A DNA stretch of 64,000 nucleotides. Origin: Nitriliruptoraceae bacterium. Its GTDB lineage: Bacteria; Actinomycetota; Nitriliruptoria; Nitriliruptorales; Nitriliruptoraceae. Of this stretch, positions 8,309 through 15,703 are shown one piece after another. The translations under genes and the position numbers were made by a program. The stretch spans positions 1 to 64,000 of the forward strand of contig PXDB01000039.1 of assembly GCA_003565155.1 (NCBI GenBank), read 5' to 3'. The notes below the pieces were generated by a model, which saw nothing but the letters and a program-made list of their open reading frames with translations, had not been told where the DNA came from and ran no database searches. Each line of letters starts with the position of its first letter. The stretch's first letter is position 1.

Positions 8309-8515
8309 CTAGAGGCTCACGATGTTGAGGTGGCTGACCCGCGGTCCGTCAGCGTCGTTCTCGAGCTCGAAGCGGATCCGCTGGCCGATGCGCAGTTCCC
8401 GCAGCCCGGAGGCGACGAAGGCTTCTCGGTCGAAGGGGTGCTCCTTGAGCCCGTCGTCGAGCAGACTGCCGGTGCTGGTCGTGGCGTCGAAGTGCTTGAC
8501 GGTGCCCTGCGGCAT
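8309..8515 (-). CDS. Cold-shock-domain-like small protein, degenerate RNA-binding motif
   Basis: A 68-residue protein whose start, GTVKHFDATTSTGSLLDDG, aligns with the GTVKWFN...KGFGFI...DG opening of cold-shock domains. Aromatic residues that stack on nucleic acid (W of KWF, both F of GFGFI) are replaced by H and non-aromatic residues, and no clear RNP2 VFVH is seen. Nucleic-acid binding is therefore doubtful. The remainder (RIGQRIRFELENDADGPR) fits strands 4-5 of the domain. An AGGAG ribosome site precedes the ATG, and a TATCCT box sits at 8549-8554. Confidence 0.65.
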   Translation of the reverse strand: MPQGTVKHFDATTSTGSLLDDGLKEHPFDREAFVASGLRELRIGQRIRFELENDADGPRVSHLNIVSL

Positions 8516-8548
8516 GGTTGCTCCTCGCGACCCGGCGACGGTTCGGGC

Positions 8549-8554
8549 AGGATA
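8549..8554 (-). promoter_or_regulatory. -10 box for the cold-shock-like gene
   Basis: TATCCT on the minus strand, 33 bases before the ATG at 8515, with an AGGAG near the start. Confidence 0.5.
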
Positions 8555-8591
8555 GCTGTGTCACGCCGCTGCCCCCTGCCCTGGAGTCGCC

Positions 8592-9224
8592 ATGTCCACG
8601 TCGCAGCCGCCAGACCCCGACGGGGCGCCACCGACGCCGCCGACGGGTCCTTCGGGTGCACCCGGCCCGACCGGTGATACTGCACGCGGGGGCGGCAGCT
8701 CCGGTGGTTCCTCGACCGCCGAGCCCGCAGGGGGCACCGGCAGCGGCGGGTCCTCGTCGGGCGGCGACGGGTCTGGCAGCCAGGCGTCAGCGTCCACGGG
8801 GGCAGCGGGCGGTCGGTCCCGAGCCGATCGAGCGGCGCAGCGTGACGCCGCGGATCCCGCGAGCGAGAAGTCGTCCGAACCCGCTGGTGACACGGCTGCC
8901 GATGAGGCGGAGGAGGTGGCGCCGCCCACGCCCTTCACCCAGCAGCTCGGCCGCATCACGATCGGGATCCTGGCGGCCTTGTTCGGGGTCTTCGCGGTAG
9001 CCAACAGCCAGCGCGTCGACTTCTCCTGGGTCTTCGGCGAGACCACGGTCCGTGCCGCTGCCGATGGCGAAGGAACCGTCGGTGGGGTGCCGCTGATCGT
9101 GCTGCTGCTGGGCGCGTTCGTCGTCGGCGCCCTCGTCGCCTTCCTGACCGAGCTGTACGTCAGTCGGAGCCGTCGCGCTCGCAAGGCCGCGCAGCAGGGC
9201 GGTGGTCGGCGCGAACACGGGTGA
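8592..9224 (+). CDS. LapA-domain (DUF1049) membrane protein with long disordered N-terminus
   Basis: A 210-residue protein. Residues 1-115 are a Pro/Gly/Ser/Thr-rich, then acidic, disordered segment. Two transmembrane helices follow, around 120-137 (ITIGILAALFGVFAVAN) and 166-186 (VPLIVLLLGAFVVGALVAFL), with the motif N-S-x-x-V-x-F-x-W between them and a basic tail. This is the LapA/DUF1049 hairpin; in enterobacteria LapA helps lipopolysaccharide assembly, but the actinobacterial role is unknown. The ATG has a GGAG seven bases upstream. A palindromic repeat of family A lies in the spacer after the gene. Confidence 0.75.
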   Translation: MSTSQPPDPDGAPPTPPTGPSGAPGPTGDTARGGGSSGGSSTAEPAGGTGSGGSSSGGDGSGSQASASTGAAGGRSRADRAAQRDAADPASEKSSEPAGDTAADEAEEVAPPTPFTQQLGRITIGILAALFGVFAVANSQRVDFSWVFGETTVRAAADGEGTVGGVPLIVLLLGAFVVGALVAFLTELYVSRSRRARKAAQQGGGRREHG

Positions 9225-9271
9225 ACCGTCGTCGCGCCGGCCTCCGCGGAGCCTGCGTCCGCTCCGGCTGA

Positions 9272-9318
9272 GGTCTTGCAGCGATGTGACCATGAGGCGG
9301 TCCTTCCGCTGCAAAGCC
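9272..9318. repeat. Palindromic repeat family A, divergent copy
   Basis: The arm at 9272-9291 (GGTCTTGCAGCGATGTGACC) pairs imperfectly with 9299-9318 through TTGCAGCG/CGCTGCAA and GACC/GGTC. The same outline, GCAGC-x-ATG-x-GACC then GGTC-N-GCTGCAAA, recurs at 42162 and 42245. It sits in the 165-bp spacer between convergent genes and may also act as a terminator. Confidence 0.5.
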
Positions 9319-9389
9319 TGGCGCCGGTGGCGATCACGGGGTGCCGGCCGGTCGTCATCCGGTGGCGCTCAACCGGGACGCAACGGGCG

Positions 9390-10037
9390 TCAGCCCGTGG
9401 CGGCCAACCGGTACCCGCCGAGGAGTCGTGGGAGCAGCGCCGCGGTCGCCGCCCCAAGCTCCATCTCGTGCAGCGCCGCGAGGTCGGTGAAGGTGTCGAC
9501 GTCGTGGAACAGGCCGTCGCGGTCCAGGGTGCGGGCCGACACCCCCGCGCGGGACGCCAGGTCCAGGTGGCGCCGAGCAGAGCCCGGCCCGTACGCCGTC
9601 GGGATGACCGACGCCGGTCGGCGCAGCAGGGCACCCGTTCCACCGGCCGCCGTCGGGGCCACCACCACCTCGGCGTCCGTCTCGAGCAGCGCGGTCACAT
9701 CCTCGGCGCGTAGACGTGGCAGGTCGGCGGCGACCACGAGGACGTCCTGCTCCACACCGACCCGCCGGCACGCCGCCGCCAGAGCAGCGTTCAGGTCGGG
9801 TGCGTCGGGCGGGTCGACCACCGCTACCAGGCCGAGGTTGGTGGCCACCTCGACGGCACCCGCACCGCCGGCGGCCACGACCACCTCGGTCACCCCACCG
9901 TCCTCGAGCGCACCCATCACGTCGCGCAGCATCGCGACGGCGAGCGCCGCCCGGGCGTCTCGCGAGAGCACCGTCGCCAGGCGTGTCTTCCCTGCGCCGG
10001 GGGCGCGCAGGGGCACCAGAGCCGTGGGAGCGATCAT
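9390..10037 (-). CDS. fbiD: Phosphoenolpyruvate/2-phospho-L-lactate guanylyltransferase (F420 synthesis)
   Basis: A 215-residue nucleotidyltransferase of the CofC/FbiD family. The N-terminal VPLRAPGAGKTRLATVLS binds GTP, followed by VLVVAADLPRL and GPGSARRHLDLA. In mycobacteria FbiD activates phosphoenolpyruvate with GTP for coenzyme F420 assembly; archaeal CofC uses 2-phospholactate. Which substrate applies here cannot be read from the sequence. F420 use fits an actinobacterium. The ATG lies 6 bases after a minus-strand TAGCCT, predicting a leaderless mRNA. It is divergent from gpsA; no other F420 gene is in the window. Confidence 0.85.
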   Translation of the reverse strand: MIAPTALVPLRAPGAGKTRLATVLSRDARAALAVAMLRDVMGALEDGGVTEVVVAAGGAGAVEVATNLGLVAVVDPPDAPDLNAALAAACRRVGVEQDVLVVAADLPRLRAEDVTALLETDAEVVVAPTAAGGTGALLRRPASVIPTAYGPGSARRHLDLASRAGVSARTLDRDGLFHDVDTFTDLAALHEMELGAATAALLPRLLGGYRLAATG

Positions 10038-10043
10038 GGTGCG

Positions 10044-10049
10044 AGGCTA
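10044..10049 (-). promoter_or_regulatory. -10 box for fbiD, leaderless
   Basis: TAGCCT on the minus strand, 6 bases before the fbiD ATG. Confidence 0.6.
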
Positions 10050-10073
10050 GCCCGGCGACCCACCGGGCCCGGC

Positions 10074-10079
10074 TAGGGT
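10074..10079 (+). promoter_or_regulatory. -10 box for gpsA
   Basis: TAGGGT, 33 bases before the GTG at 10113, with a GGAGGAG ribosome site in the leader. Confidence 0.5.
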
Positions 10080-10112
10080 GGCTGGCATACGCGCATGCGT
10101 GGGAGGAGCCGG

Positions 10113-11120
10113 GTGGGTCAGGTCGCGGTGATGGGATCGGGTTCCTGGGGCACCGCCTTCGCGGCGATGTCCACGGACGCTGGCGAGCAGGTGACCCTGT
10201 GGTCCCGCCGTGCGGAGGTCGCCGCGGAGATCAACACCCAGCACACCAACGCCGGCTACCTCCCCGAGGTCACCCTGCCGACGGGGCTCGGGGCCACCGA
10301 TGATCCGGCGGCAGCGCTCGATGGGGCCGAGGTGGTGGTGCTCGCCGTGCCCTCGGTCGGCATCGAGGACCAGCTCGCCGCCTGGGGTGACGTCATCCCT
10401 GCGGAGGCCACCCTGGTGAGCCTCATCAAGGGTGTGGACGTGGACACCCTGCGCTTCGGCAGCCAGATCATCGCCGAAGCACTGGACTGCGATCCCGGGC
10501 GCGTGGTCGTGGTCAGCGGCCCCAACCTGGCCCGGGAGTGCGCCGCCCGGCTCCCCGCCGCGAGCGTGGCCGCCAGCCCGCAGCTCTGGCGGGCGGAGCG
10601 GGTGCAGGCCGCGGTGATGGCCCCCTACTTCCGGGTGTACACCAACCAGGACAAGGTCGGTGTCGAGGTGGCGGGTGCGGTCAAGAACGTGATCGCCATC
10701 GCCGCCGGTATGGCGCACGGGATGGGCTACGGGGACAACACCAAGGCCGCGGTGCTGACCCGCGGTCTCGCGGAGATGACGCGGCTCGGGGTAGCGCTCG
10801 GCGGCCAGCCCCTGACCTTCGGTGGACTGGCCGGCGTTGGGGACCTCGCCGCGACCTGTACCTCGCCGCAGTCGCGCAACCGCACCGTGGGCGAGCGGCT
10901 CGGTCGGGGCGAGGCGCTGTCCGACATCATCGACTCCATGAACATGGTCGCCGAGGGCGTGAAGTCCTCACGGGCGCTGCTCGGGTTGGCGGAACGCGCC
11001 GGGGTGGAGATGCCGATCACCCAGGGCGTCGTGGCGGTGTGCCACGGCGGGCACGATCCGACCCAGCTCGTCGGGTTGCTGATGTCCCGCGAGGCCAAGC
11101 CGGAGATCTACGGTCTGTGA
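10113..11120 (+). CDS. gpsA: Glycerol-3-phosphate dehydrogenase (NAD(P)+)
   Basis: A 335-residue enzyme that reduces dihydroxyacetone phosphate to sn-glycerol-3-phosphate for phospholipid synthesis. The dinucleotide motif is GSGSWGTAFA at residues 8-17; the catalytic Lys lies in GAVKNVIAIAAG, with NTKAAVLTRG and GDLAATCTSPQSRNR after it. An ATG at 10095 is in frame, but GGAGGAG at 10102-10108 is correctly placed only for the GTG at 10113, where the protein begins like the family (VGQVAVMGSG). Confidence 0.93.
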   Translation: MGQVAVMGSGSWGTAFAAMSTDAGEQVTLWSRRAEVAAEINTQHTNAGYLPEVTLPTGLGATDDPAAALDGAEVVVLAVPSVGIEDQLAAWGDVIPAEATLVSLIKGVDVDTLRFGSQIIAEALDCDPGRVVVVSGPNLARECAARLPAASVAASPQLWRAERVQAAVMAPYFRVYTNQDKVGVEVAGAVKNVIAIAAGMAHGMGYGDNTKAAVLTRGLAEMTRLGVALGGQPLTFGGLAGVGDLAATCTSPQSRNRTVGERLGRGEALSDIIDSMNMVAEGVKSSRALLGLAERAGVEMPITQGVVAVCHGGHDPTQLVGLLMSREAKPEIYGL

Positions 11121-11181
11121 GCGGATCGCGGGGTGCAGCGGCCACGCGGCCGGTACCGGAGGGGTGGAAAGGCGGGGTCCG

Positions 11182-11763
11182 GTGAGCGACATGGGACTGG
11201 TGGTGGTGCTGGATGGCCCCACGATGGTCGGCAGGACCACGACCCTGCACGGTCTGCAACGGGCCTGGCCGGAGGTGCGGTCCGGGCCGCTGCTCGAAGC
11301 GGGTCTGGACGCGGCACTGGCCGCCTTCGGGCCGAGCGCCCGGCGCTGGGCCGAGCTCGTGCTGCCGAGCGCGCCACCGCCGGACGCCGCCCACCCCCGG
11401 GTGACCTGGGGGCCACTGGGTCGTGAGATGGTGGCTGGCATGCACCGCGTTGCGGCGGCCTGGGCGCGGTCCGGGATGGACGTGGCGATGGATCACACCT
11501 TGTTCAACCACGCCACCGTCGCCGACCTCCAGGAGGCCACCGCGGGTCTCGAGGTGCTGCACATCGGCCTGACCTGCGACGCGGACGTCCTCGAGGATCG
11601 CGAGCGGGAGGCCGGCTCCCGCACCCGCGGCCTGGCCGTCGCGCAGCTGCGGGCGCGCCGCGACCAGCCGCCGCCCGACCTGCTCCTCGACACCAGCGAG
11701 ACGACGACCGAGGAACTCGTCGACGCCATCCTCGCCGAGGTGGCAGCGCGCACACGCAGGTAG
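11182..11763 (+). CDS. Chloramphenicol phosphotransferase-like P-loop kinase, altered Walker A
   Basis: A protein of about 193 residues resembling the CPT family of small-molecule kinases. The nucleotide loop reads GPTMVGRTTT: the invariant Walker A lysine is replaced by arginine. The segment GMDVAMDHTLFN matches the family's N-(L/V)-(I/V)-V-D-D stretch that supplies the catalytic Asp, and the end RARRDQPPPDLLLDTSE matches the lid and sugar-binding end. Substrate and activity are unknown; resistance should not be assumed. GTG 11182 is preferred over the in-frame ATG at 11191 because an AAAGG lies upstream. Confidence 0.6.
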   Translation: MSDMGLVVVLDGPTMVGRTTTLHGLQRAWPEVRSGPLLEAGLDAALAAFGPSARRWAELVLPSAPPPDAAHPRVTWGPLGREMVAGMHRVAAAWARSGMDVAMDHTLFNHATVADLQEATAGLEVLHIGLTCDADVLEDREREAGSRTRGLAVAQLRARRDQPPPDLLLDTSETTTEELVDAILAEVAARTRR

Positions 11764-11884
11764 GGGCCTGCGCCGCACCGGCCGGGGGAGGGTGCCGGTC
11801 AGCCCGTGCAGCGCTGCGACGCCAGGCACGCCGACCGCTGGTGCCCACGGGCGGGCCGGCTTCGTGGTGTGCCAGCCGGCCGCC

Positions 11885-12802
11885 TCACTCCACCTCGATG
11901 CCCAGCGCCTGCATGATCTTGCTGGTCTGGGCCATCACGCCGTGGTCCAACTCCTGCGCGCCCGGACCCAACTCCTCTATACGGGACCACGCGTCGGCCA
12001 CGTCCTCCGGCGAGGGGACATCGTCGAAGGTGGCGCCCGGCCCCTCCAACAGCGCGACGCGGGCCATATAGCCCCCACCGACGGAGAAGACCCGCCCGGT
12101 GTCGGTGCAGGACTCGCTCGCGAGGTAGGCGACCAGCGGGGACACGTACTCCGGTTCCAGACGGTCGAGCAGCGCCGGGGGCATGATGTCCTCGGTCATG
12201 CGCGACTTGGCGACCGGCGCGATGGCGTTGGCGGTGATCCCGTACTTCGCGCCCTCGACGGCCAGGGTGCGGGTCAGCCCCACGAGCCCGAGCTTGGCCG
12301 CCGCGTAGTTCGACTGCCCGAAGTTGCCGTACAGACCCGACCCCGAGGTGGTGGAGATGACGCGGCCGTAGGCCTGCTCGCGCAGGTGCGGCCACGCGGC
12401 GCGGGTGACGTGGAACGCCCCGAGCAGGTGCACCTGTACGACGGGATCGAGCTGCTCCTGGGTCAGCTTGGCGAAGGAGACGTCGCGCAGGATGCCGGCG
12501 TTGTTGACGATGATGTCGACGCGGCCGAAGGCGTCGATCGCGGTCTGCACGATCGCCTGTCCCCCCGCCCAGGTGTGGACGCCGTCGTGGTTGGCCACGG
12601 CCGCACCACCGGCTGCGACGATCTCCGCCACCACCTGGTCCGCCATCGAGGCGTCGGTCCCCGTGCCGTCACGCGCTCCGCCGAGGTCGTTGACGACGAC
12701 CTTGGCGCCGCGTGCGGCCAGCAGCAGTGCGTGGCTGCGACCGAGACCGCCGCCCGCGCCGGTCACGACCGCGACCCGTCCGTCGAACTCGATGGCTGCC
12801 AT
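11885..12802 (-). CDS. SDR dehydrogenase, MFE-2 hydroxyacyl-CoA dehydrogenase type
   Basis: A 305-residue short-chain dehydrogenase with TGAGGGLGRSHA, NDLGG, NNAGILRD and the catalytic set S...YAAAK in TSGSGLYGNFGQSNYAAAK. The NDLGGARDGTG stretch and the Y-G-N-F-G-Q motif are characteristic of the (3R)-hydroxyacyl-CoA dehydrogenase domain of peroxisomal multifunctional enzyme 2 and its bacterial relatives. A role in beta-oxidation or steroid side-chain breakdown is likely but inferred. A GGGAGG ribosome site precedes the ATG at 12802. It stands alone, convergent with the CPT-like gene. Confidence 0.8.
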   Translation of the reverse strand: MAAIEFDGRVAVVTGAGGGLGRSHALLLAARGAKVVVNDLGGARDGTGTDASMADQVVAEIVAAGGAAVANHDGVHTWAGGQAIVQTAIDAFGRVDIIVNNAGILRDVSFAKLTQEQLDPVVQVHLLGAFHVTRAAWPHLREQAYGRVISTTSGSGLYGNFGQSNYAAAKLGLVGLTRTLAVEGAKYGITANAIAPVAKSRMTEDIMPPALLDRLEPEYVSPLVAYLASESCTDTGRVFSVGGGYMARVALLEGPGATFDDVPSPEDVADAWSRIEELGPGAQELDHGVMAQTSKIMQALGIEVE

Positions 12803-13036
12803 CCGTGGGCCTCCCGCGTGTGCCGCCGGCCGCCCTAAGGGCCGGTCACCGTCGCCGCCGCAGCAGCGGCATCAGCGCCGGACCCTACTGCCGCGGTACC
12901 GGCGGCGGGAAACGGCAGGTGCAGCGCAACGGCGAGCTCGGTCGACGTCGGCGCACCGGGAACGACCCGCCCGTGGCCGCCCGCAGCTTCGTACCCCCGC
13001 GACAGGCCCTACCGCCGCACCCGGTCAGGACCGCCC
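12803..13036. other. Divergent spacer without a gene
   Basis: This 234-bp spacer separates the SDR (minus) and the membrane protein (plus). It is GC-rich and contains no frame I would call a gene and no hairpin or repeat that I can support. Promoters for both genes should lie here but no clear -10 box stands out. Confidence 0.4.
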
Positions 13037-14035
13037 ATGATGCCCCTCGCACACGCACGCTGGTTCACCACCTCGGATCCCGACTACGACTGGTCCTTCG
13101 TCCTCGAGACCCTGTCACTGGTCATGGTCATCAGCGCGATCCTGCTCGCCGTCATCTGGCGCCTGGTGGCGCCCTTCTTCCCACGGCCGGAGCTGCGTCC
13201 GCTGGCCTTCCTCGGGCGTCTGGGGCCGTGGATCCCCCGTCTGCTGGCCATCCACGCCGGGGTCTCGCTGCTCGCGCTGGCTGCCCGGCTCGAGTTCCTG
13301 GTGCCGACCCTCGCGCTGCCGGACACCTGGTACGGCATCGCCCTGGGGATCCTGGAAGGTGTCGTCGGGGTGTGGCTGATCGCCGGCTGGAAGGTGCGCA
13401 CGGCCGCGTGGCTGCTGGTCATCGCCGGGCCGCTCGGCATGGTCGCCTACGGCGTCGTGCCCATCATGGAGCGCGCGGACCTGCTGGCCGTGGGGCTCTT
13501 CCTCGCGTTGCTCCCACCGGACGACCATCAGGTCGGTGGGCGTATCACCATCGATCCCGAGCGGGTCCGGGCAGCGCTATTCGGTCTCCGGCTGCTGACG
13601 GGTAGCGCACTGATCATCCTGGCCTTCACGGAGAAGCTCGCGCGACCGGAGCTGTCGCTGGAGTTCCTCGACCGCTATCCCGCCTTCAACGTGCTGCAGC
13701 TGCTGGGCACCCAGTTCGGCTTCGAGGTCAGCGACCTGGTGTTCATCCAGTTCGCCGCCGGCGTGGAGATCCTCTTCGGCCTGCTGTTCATCTCCGGCGC
13801 CCTCCCCCAGCTGGTCGTCATCGCCGCTGGCATCCCGTTCAACGCGACCCTGTTCTTCCTCGGTGCAACCGAGCTGATCGGACACCTTCCGATCTACGGA
13901 GCGATGCTCGCGCTGCTGGTCTACGGCAGCCGACCCGACACCGCGCCGGTGTGTTCCTGGCTGCCGCGTCCTGACGGCAGGATGACCACCCTGCAGGCGG
14001 GCCGGGCACCCGCGACGTACCTGCGGTCGCGCTGA
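13037..14035 (+). CDS. DoxX-like integral membrane protein
   Basis: A 332-residue protein with about eight hydrophobic helices. The second half (FGLRLLTGSALIILAFTEKL, FAAGVEILFGLLFISG, LPIYGAMLALLVYG) has the four-helix pattern of DoxX/SURF4-type proteins, with the polar E-K in the first of these helices. DoxX-type proteins are linked to thiol and redox systems, but no function can be assigned here. An AGGA precedes the ATG at 13037; a second ATG follows directly. Confidence 0.55.
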   Translation: MMPLAHARWFTTSDPDYDWSFVLETLSLVMVISAILLAVIWRLVAPFFPRPELRPLAFLGRLGPWIPRLLAIHAGVSLLALAARLEFLVPTLALPDTWYGIALGILEGVVGVWLIAGWKVRTAAWLLVIAGPLGMVAYGVVPIMERADLLAVGLFLALLPPDDHQVGGRITIDPERVRAALFGLRLLTGSALIILAFTEKLARPELSLEFLDRYPAFNVLQLLGTQFGFEVSDLVFIQFAAGVEILFGLLFISGALPQLVVIAAGIPFNATLFFLGATELIGHLPIYGAMLALLVYGSRPDTAPVCSWLPRPDGRMTTLQAGRAPATYLRSR

Positions 14036-14101
14036 CGCTCCGCCGTGGCGTCACTGGCCGGAGACCGCCGGCTGCGTGCTACCGGAGATGGGCCGCACGG
14101 G

Positions 14102-15505
14102 TCAGGTCGGCGAGAAGGCTGCGTCCGCCAGGTCGAGCTCCTTGTCGGCGCCCGCGCCCCGTGCGGCCGGGTCACAGGAGGCGGTGACGGTCACCTGCAG
14201 GCCCCCGTCGTTGTGCAACCGCATCGTGCCGCCATGCTGCGCTGCGACCGCGGCGACGAACGTCAACCCCAGGCCGAGCCCCGGCTGTGGGTGGTCCGCA
14301 TCAGCGCGGTAGAACGGCTCCTGGACGTGCCCGAGGTCGCCGAGGTCCAGCCCCGGGCCCTGGTCGTGGACCCGGAGCACCCAGCTCCCACCGCCGTTGT
14401 GCAGGGACAGCCGGATGGTGCTGCCCGGCGCGTACTTGTCGGCGTTGCCCAGCAGCTCGGCGACCATGCGTCGCAGGCGGGCCTCGTCGGCCCGTGCGAG
14501 CACGGGTCCCGGCATCTCGAGCTCCACCCGGTCGGCGATCCCTGAGGCACCGACGGCCTCCGCCACCAGATGCCCGACCTCCACGATCTGGTGCGGGATG
14601 TGCCGCTCGGACGGCGCACCGGCACCACCGAGGTTGACGACATCGTCGAGGAGCGAGGAGAGGCGTGTGGACTGCTCCATGATCGCCCGCTCCAGCTCCG
14701 ACCGCACGCCCAGGCTGAGCTCGTGCGCGTGTCGGCGAAGGGTGTCCGCTCCGCCGGTGATCACCGTCAGGGGTGTGCGGAGCTCGTGCGAGATGGAGCT
14801 GACGAAGGTGTCGCGCAGGTGCACCACATCGCGGAGCTGCTGCGCGGCGGCACGCTCGGTGTTCGCGACACCGGCCAGCGCGCGCTCCCGCTGCTCACCT
14901 TCGGTCACATCCATCAGCAGCGCCTGGAACAGCGGGCGCTTGGCGTCGGGCCCCACCAGCGACCCGGTCAGCTCGACCGCTCGGCGCTCGCCGCCTGGAC
15001 GCAGCACGGTGAACCGCTGAGGCCACGGCCCCCGGTTCGGCTCGAGGAAGATGGACTCGAGGCGGGGTCGCTCCTCGGCGAGGATCACGCGTCGGAGGAG
15101 GTCCGGGTCGGCGAGGAACGCGGCTCGCGGACGGCCGGCGATGGCGGACACGCCGTGGTTGACGAACACCACACGCCGAGGGTCGCCGAGTTCGAACAGC
15201 AGCACCCCGTGCGCACTCGCCGCAGCCAGCTCCTCCCATCCACGTCGGCTCGTCGCCGCATCACGCAGCGCGCGTCGCACCAGCAGGACGCTGCCGAGTC
15301 CGACCAGCACGACGTAGGACACCGACACGATCGTCCGCACCGTCGTGCGCGGGAGCTCCAGTTGCGCAGCGAGCGCCGCCGACCACCAGGGTGCGAGGAG
15401 CACGACCACGGTGGTCAGCACCACGGCGCAGACCAGGACGGCGCACACCCCGAACGCGTCCGAGCGTTCCCGTCTGCGCATCCTCTGCAGGTCCGGTGTG
15501 GTCAT
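14102..15505 (-). CDS. Orphan sensor histidine kinase with PAS domain
   Basis: A 467-residue kinase: two transmembrane helices (about 19-39 and 59-77), a PAS domain (about 90-205), a HisKA dimerisation domain with the phospho-acceptor H240 in SISHELRTPL, and a HATPase domain with an N box ELLGNADKYAP, DQGPGLD and GLGLGL. With almost no extracytoplasmic loop, it probably senses through the membrane or the PAS pocket. No response regulator is adjacent, so the partner must be elsewhere. The ATG at 15505 has GGGAG four to five bases upstream; an in-frame ATG at 15517 lacks one. Confidence 0.85.
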   Translation of the reverse strand: MTTPDLQRMRRRERSDAFGVCAVLVCAVVLTTVVVLLAPWWSAALAAQLELPRTTVRTIVSVSYVVLVGLGSVLLVRRALRDAATSRRGWEELAAASAHGVLLFELGDPRRVVFVNHGVSAIAGRPRAAFLADPDLLRRVILAEERPRLESIFLEPNRGPWPQRFTVLRPGGERRAVELTGSLVGPDAKRPLFQALLMDVTEGEQRERALAGVANTERAAAQQLRDVVHLRDTFVSSISHELRTPLTVITGGADTLRRHAHELSLGVRSELERAIMEQSTRLSSLLDDVVNLGGAGAPSERHIPHQIVEVGHLVAEAVGASGIADRVELEMPGPVLARADEARLRRMVAELLGNADKYAPGSTIRLSLHNGGGSWVLRVHDQGPGLDLGDLGHVQEPFYRADADHPQPGLGLGLTFVAAVAAQHGGTMRLHNDGGLQVTVTASCDPAARGAGADKELDLADAAFSPT

Positions 15506-15527
15506 GAGGGCTCCCATGGCGGTGAGG

Positions 15528-15555
15528 AATGTAGTCCTGAGTGCGCTGTTGTCCA
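15528..15555 (-). promoter_or_regulatory. Promoter of the histidine kinase
   Basis: On the minus strand, TGGACA (15550-15555) and TACATT (15528-15533) are 16 bases apart, 22 bases before the ATG at 15505. The surrounding stretch is visibly less GC-rich than its neighbours. Confidence 0.5.
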
Positions 15556-15660
15556 GATGAGAGTCCTCTGAGCAGCATGTTGCTGATGTTGCCGCTGTAC
15601 GGTGACGTGGTCCGTGAGGTGCGTGCCGGGGCCTCGCACGCCGGTGTCGGTCGACGCCGT

Positions 15661-15666
15661 TAGGCT
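15661..15666 (+). promoter_or_regulatory. -10 box for the Cys/Met PLP gene and ddl
   Basis: TAGGCT, 38 bases before the GTG at 15704; a GGAG ribosome site follows. Confidence 0.55.
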
Positions 15667-15703
15667 GCGGGCCGCCTGACGACCGCCCCGACCCGGAGCG
15701 CCC

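Noticed and set aside
12830-12845. Short palindrome around CCCTAAGGG in the divergent spacer
   Set aside because: Too short to separate from chance in GC-rich DNA, and not repeated elsewhere.
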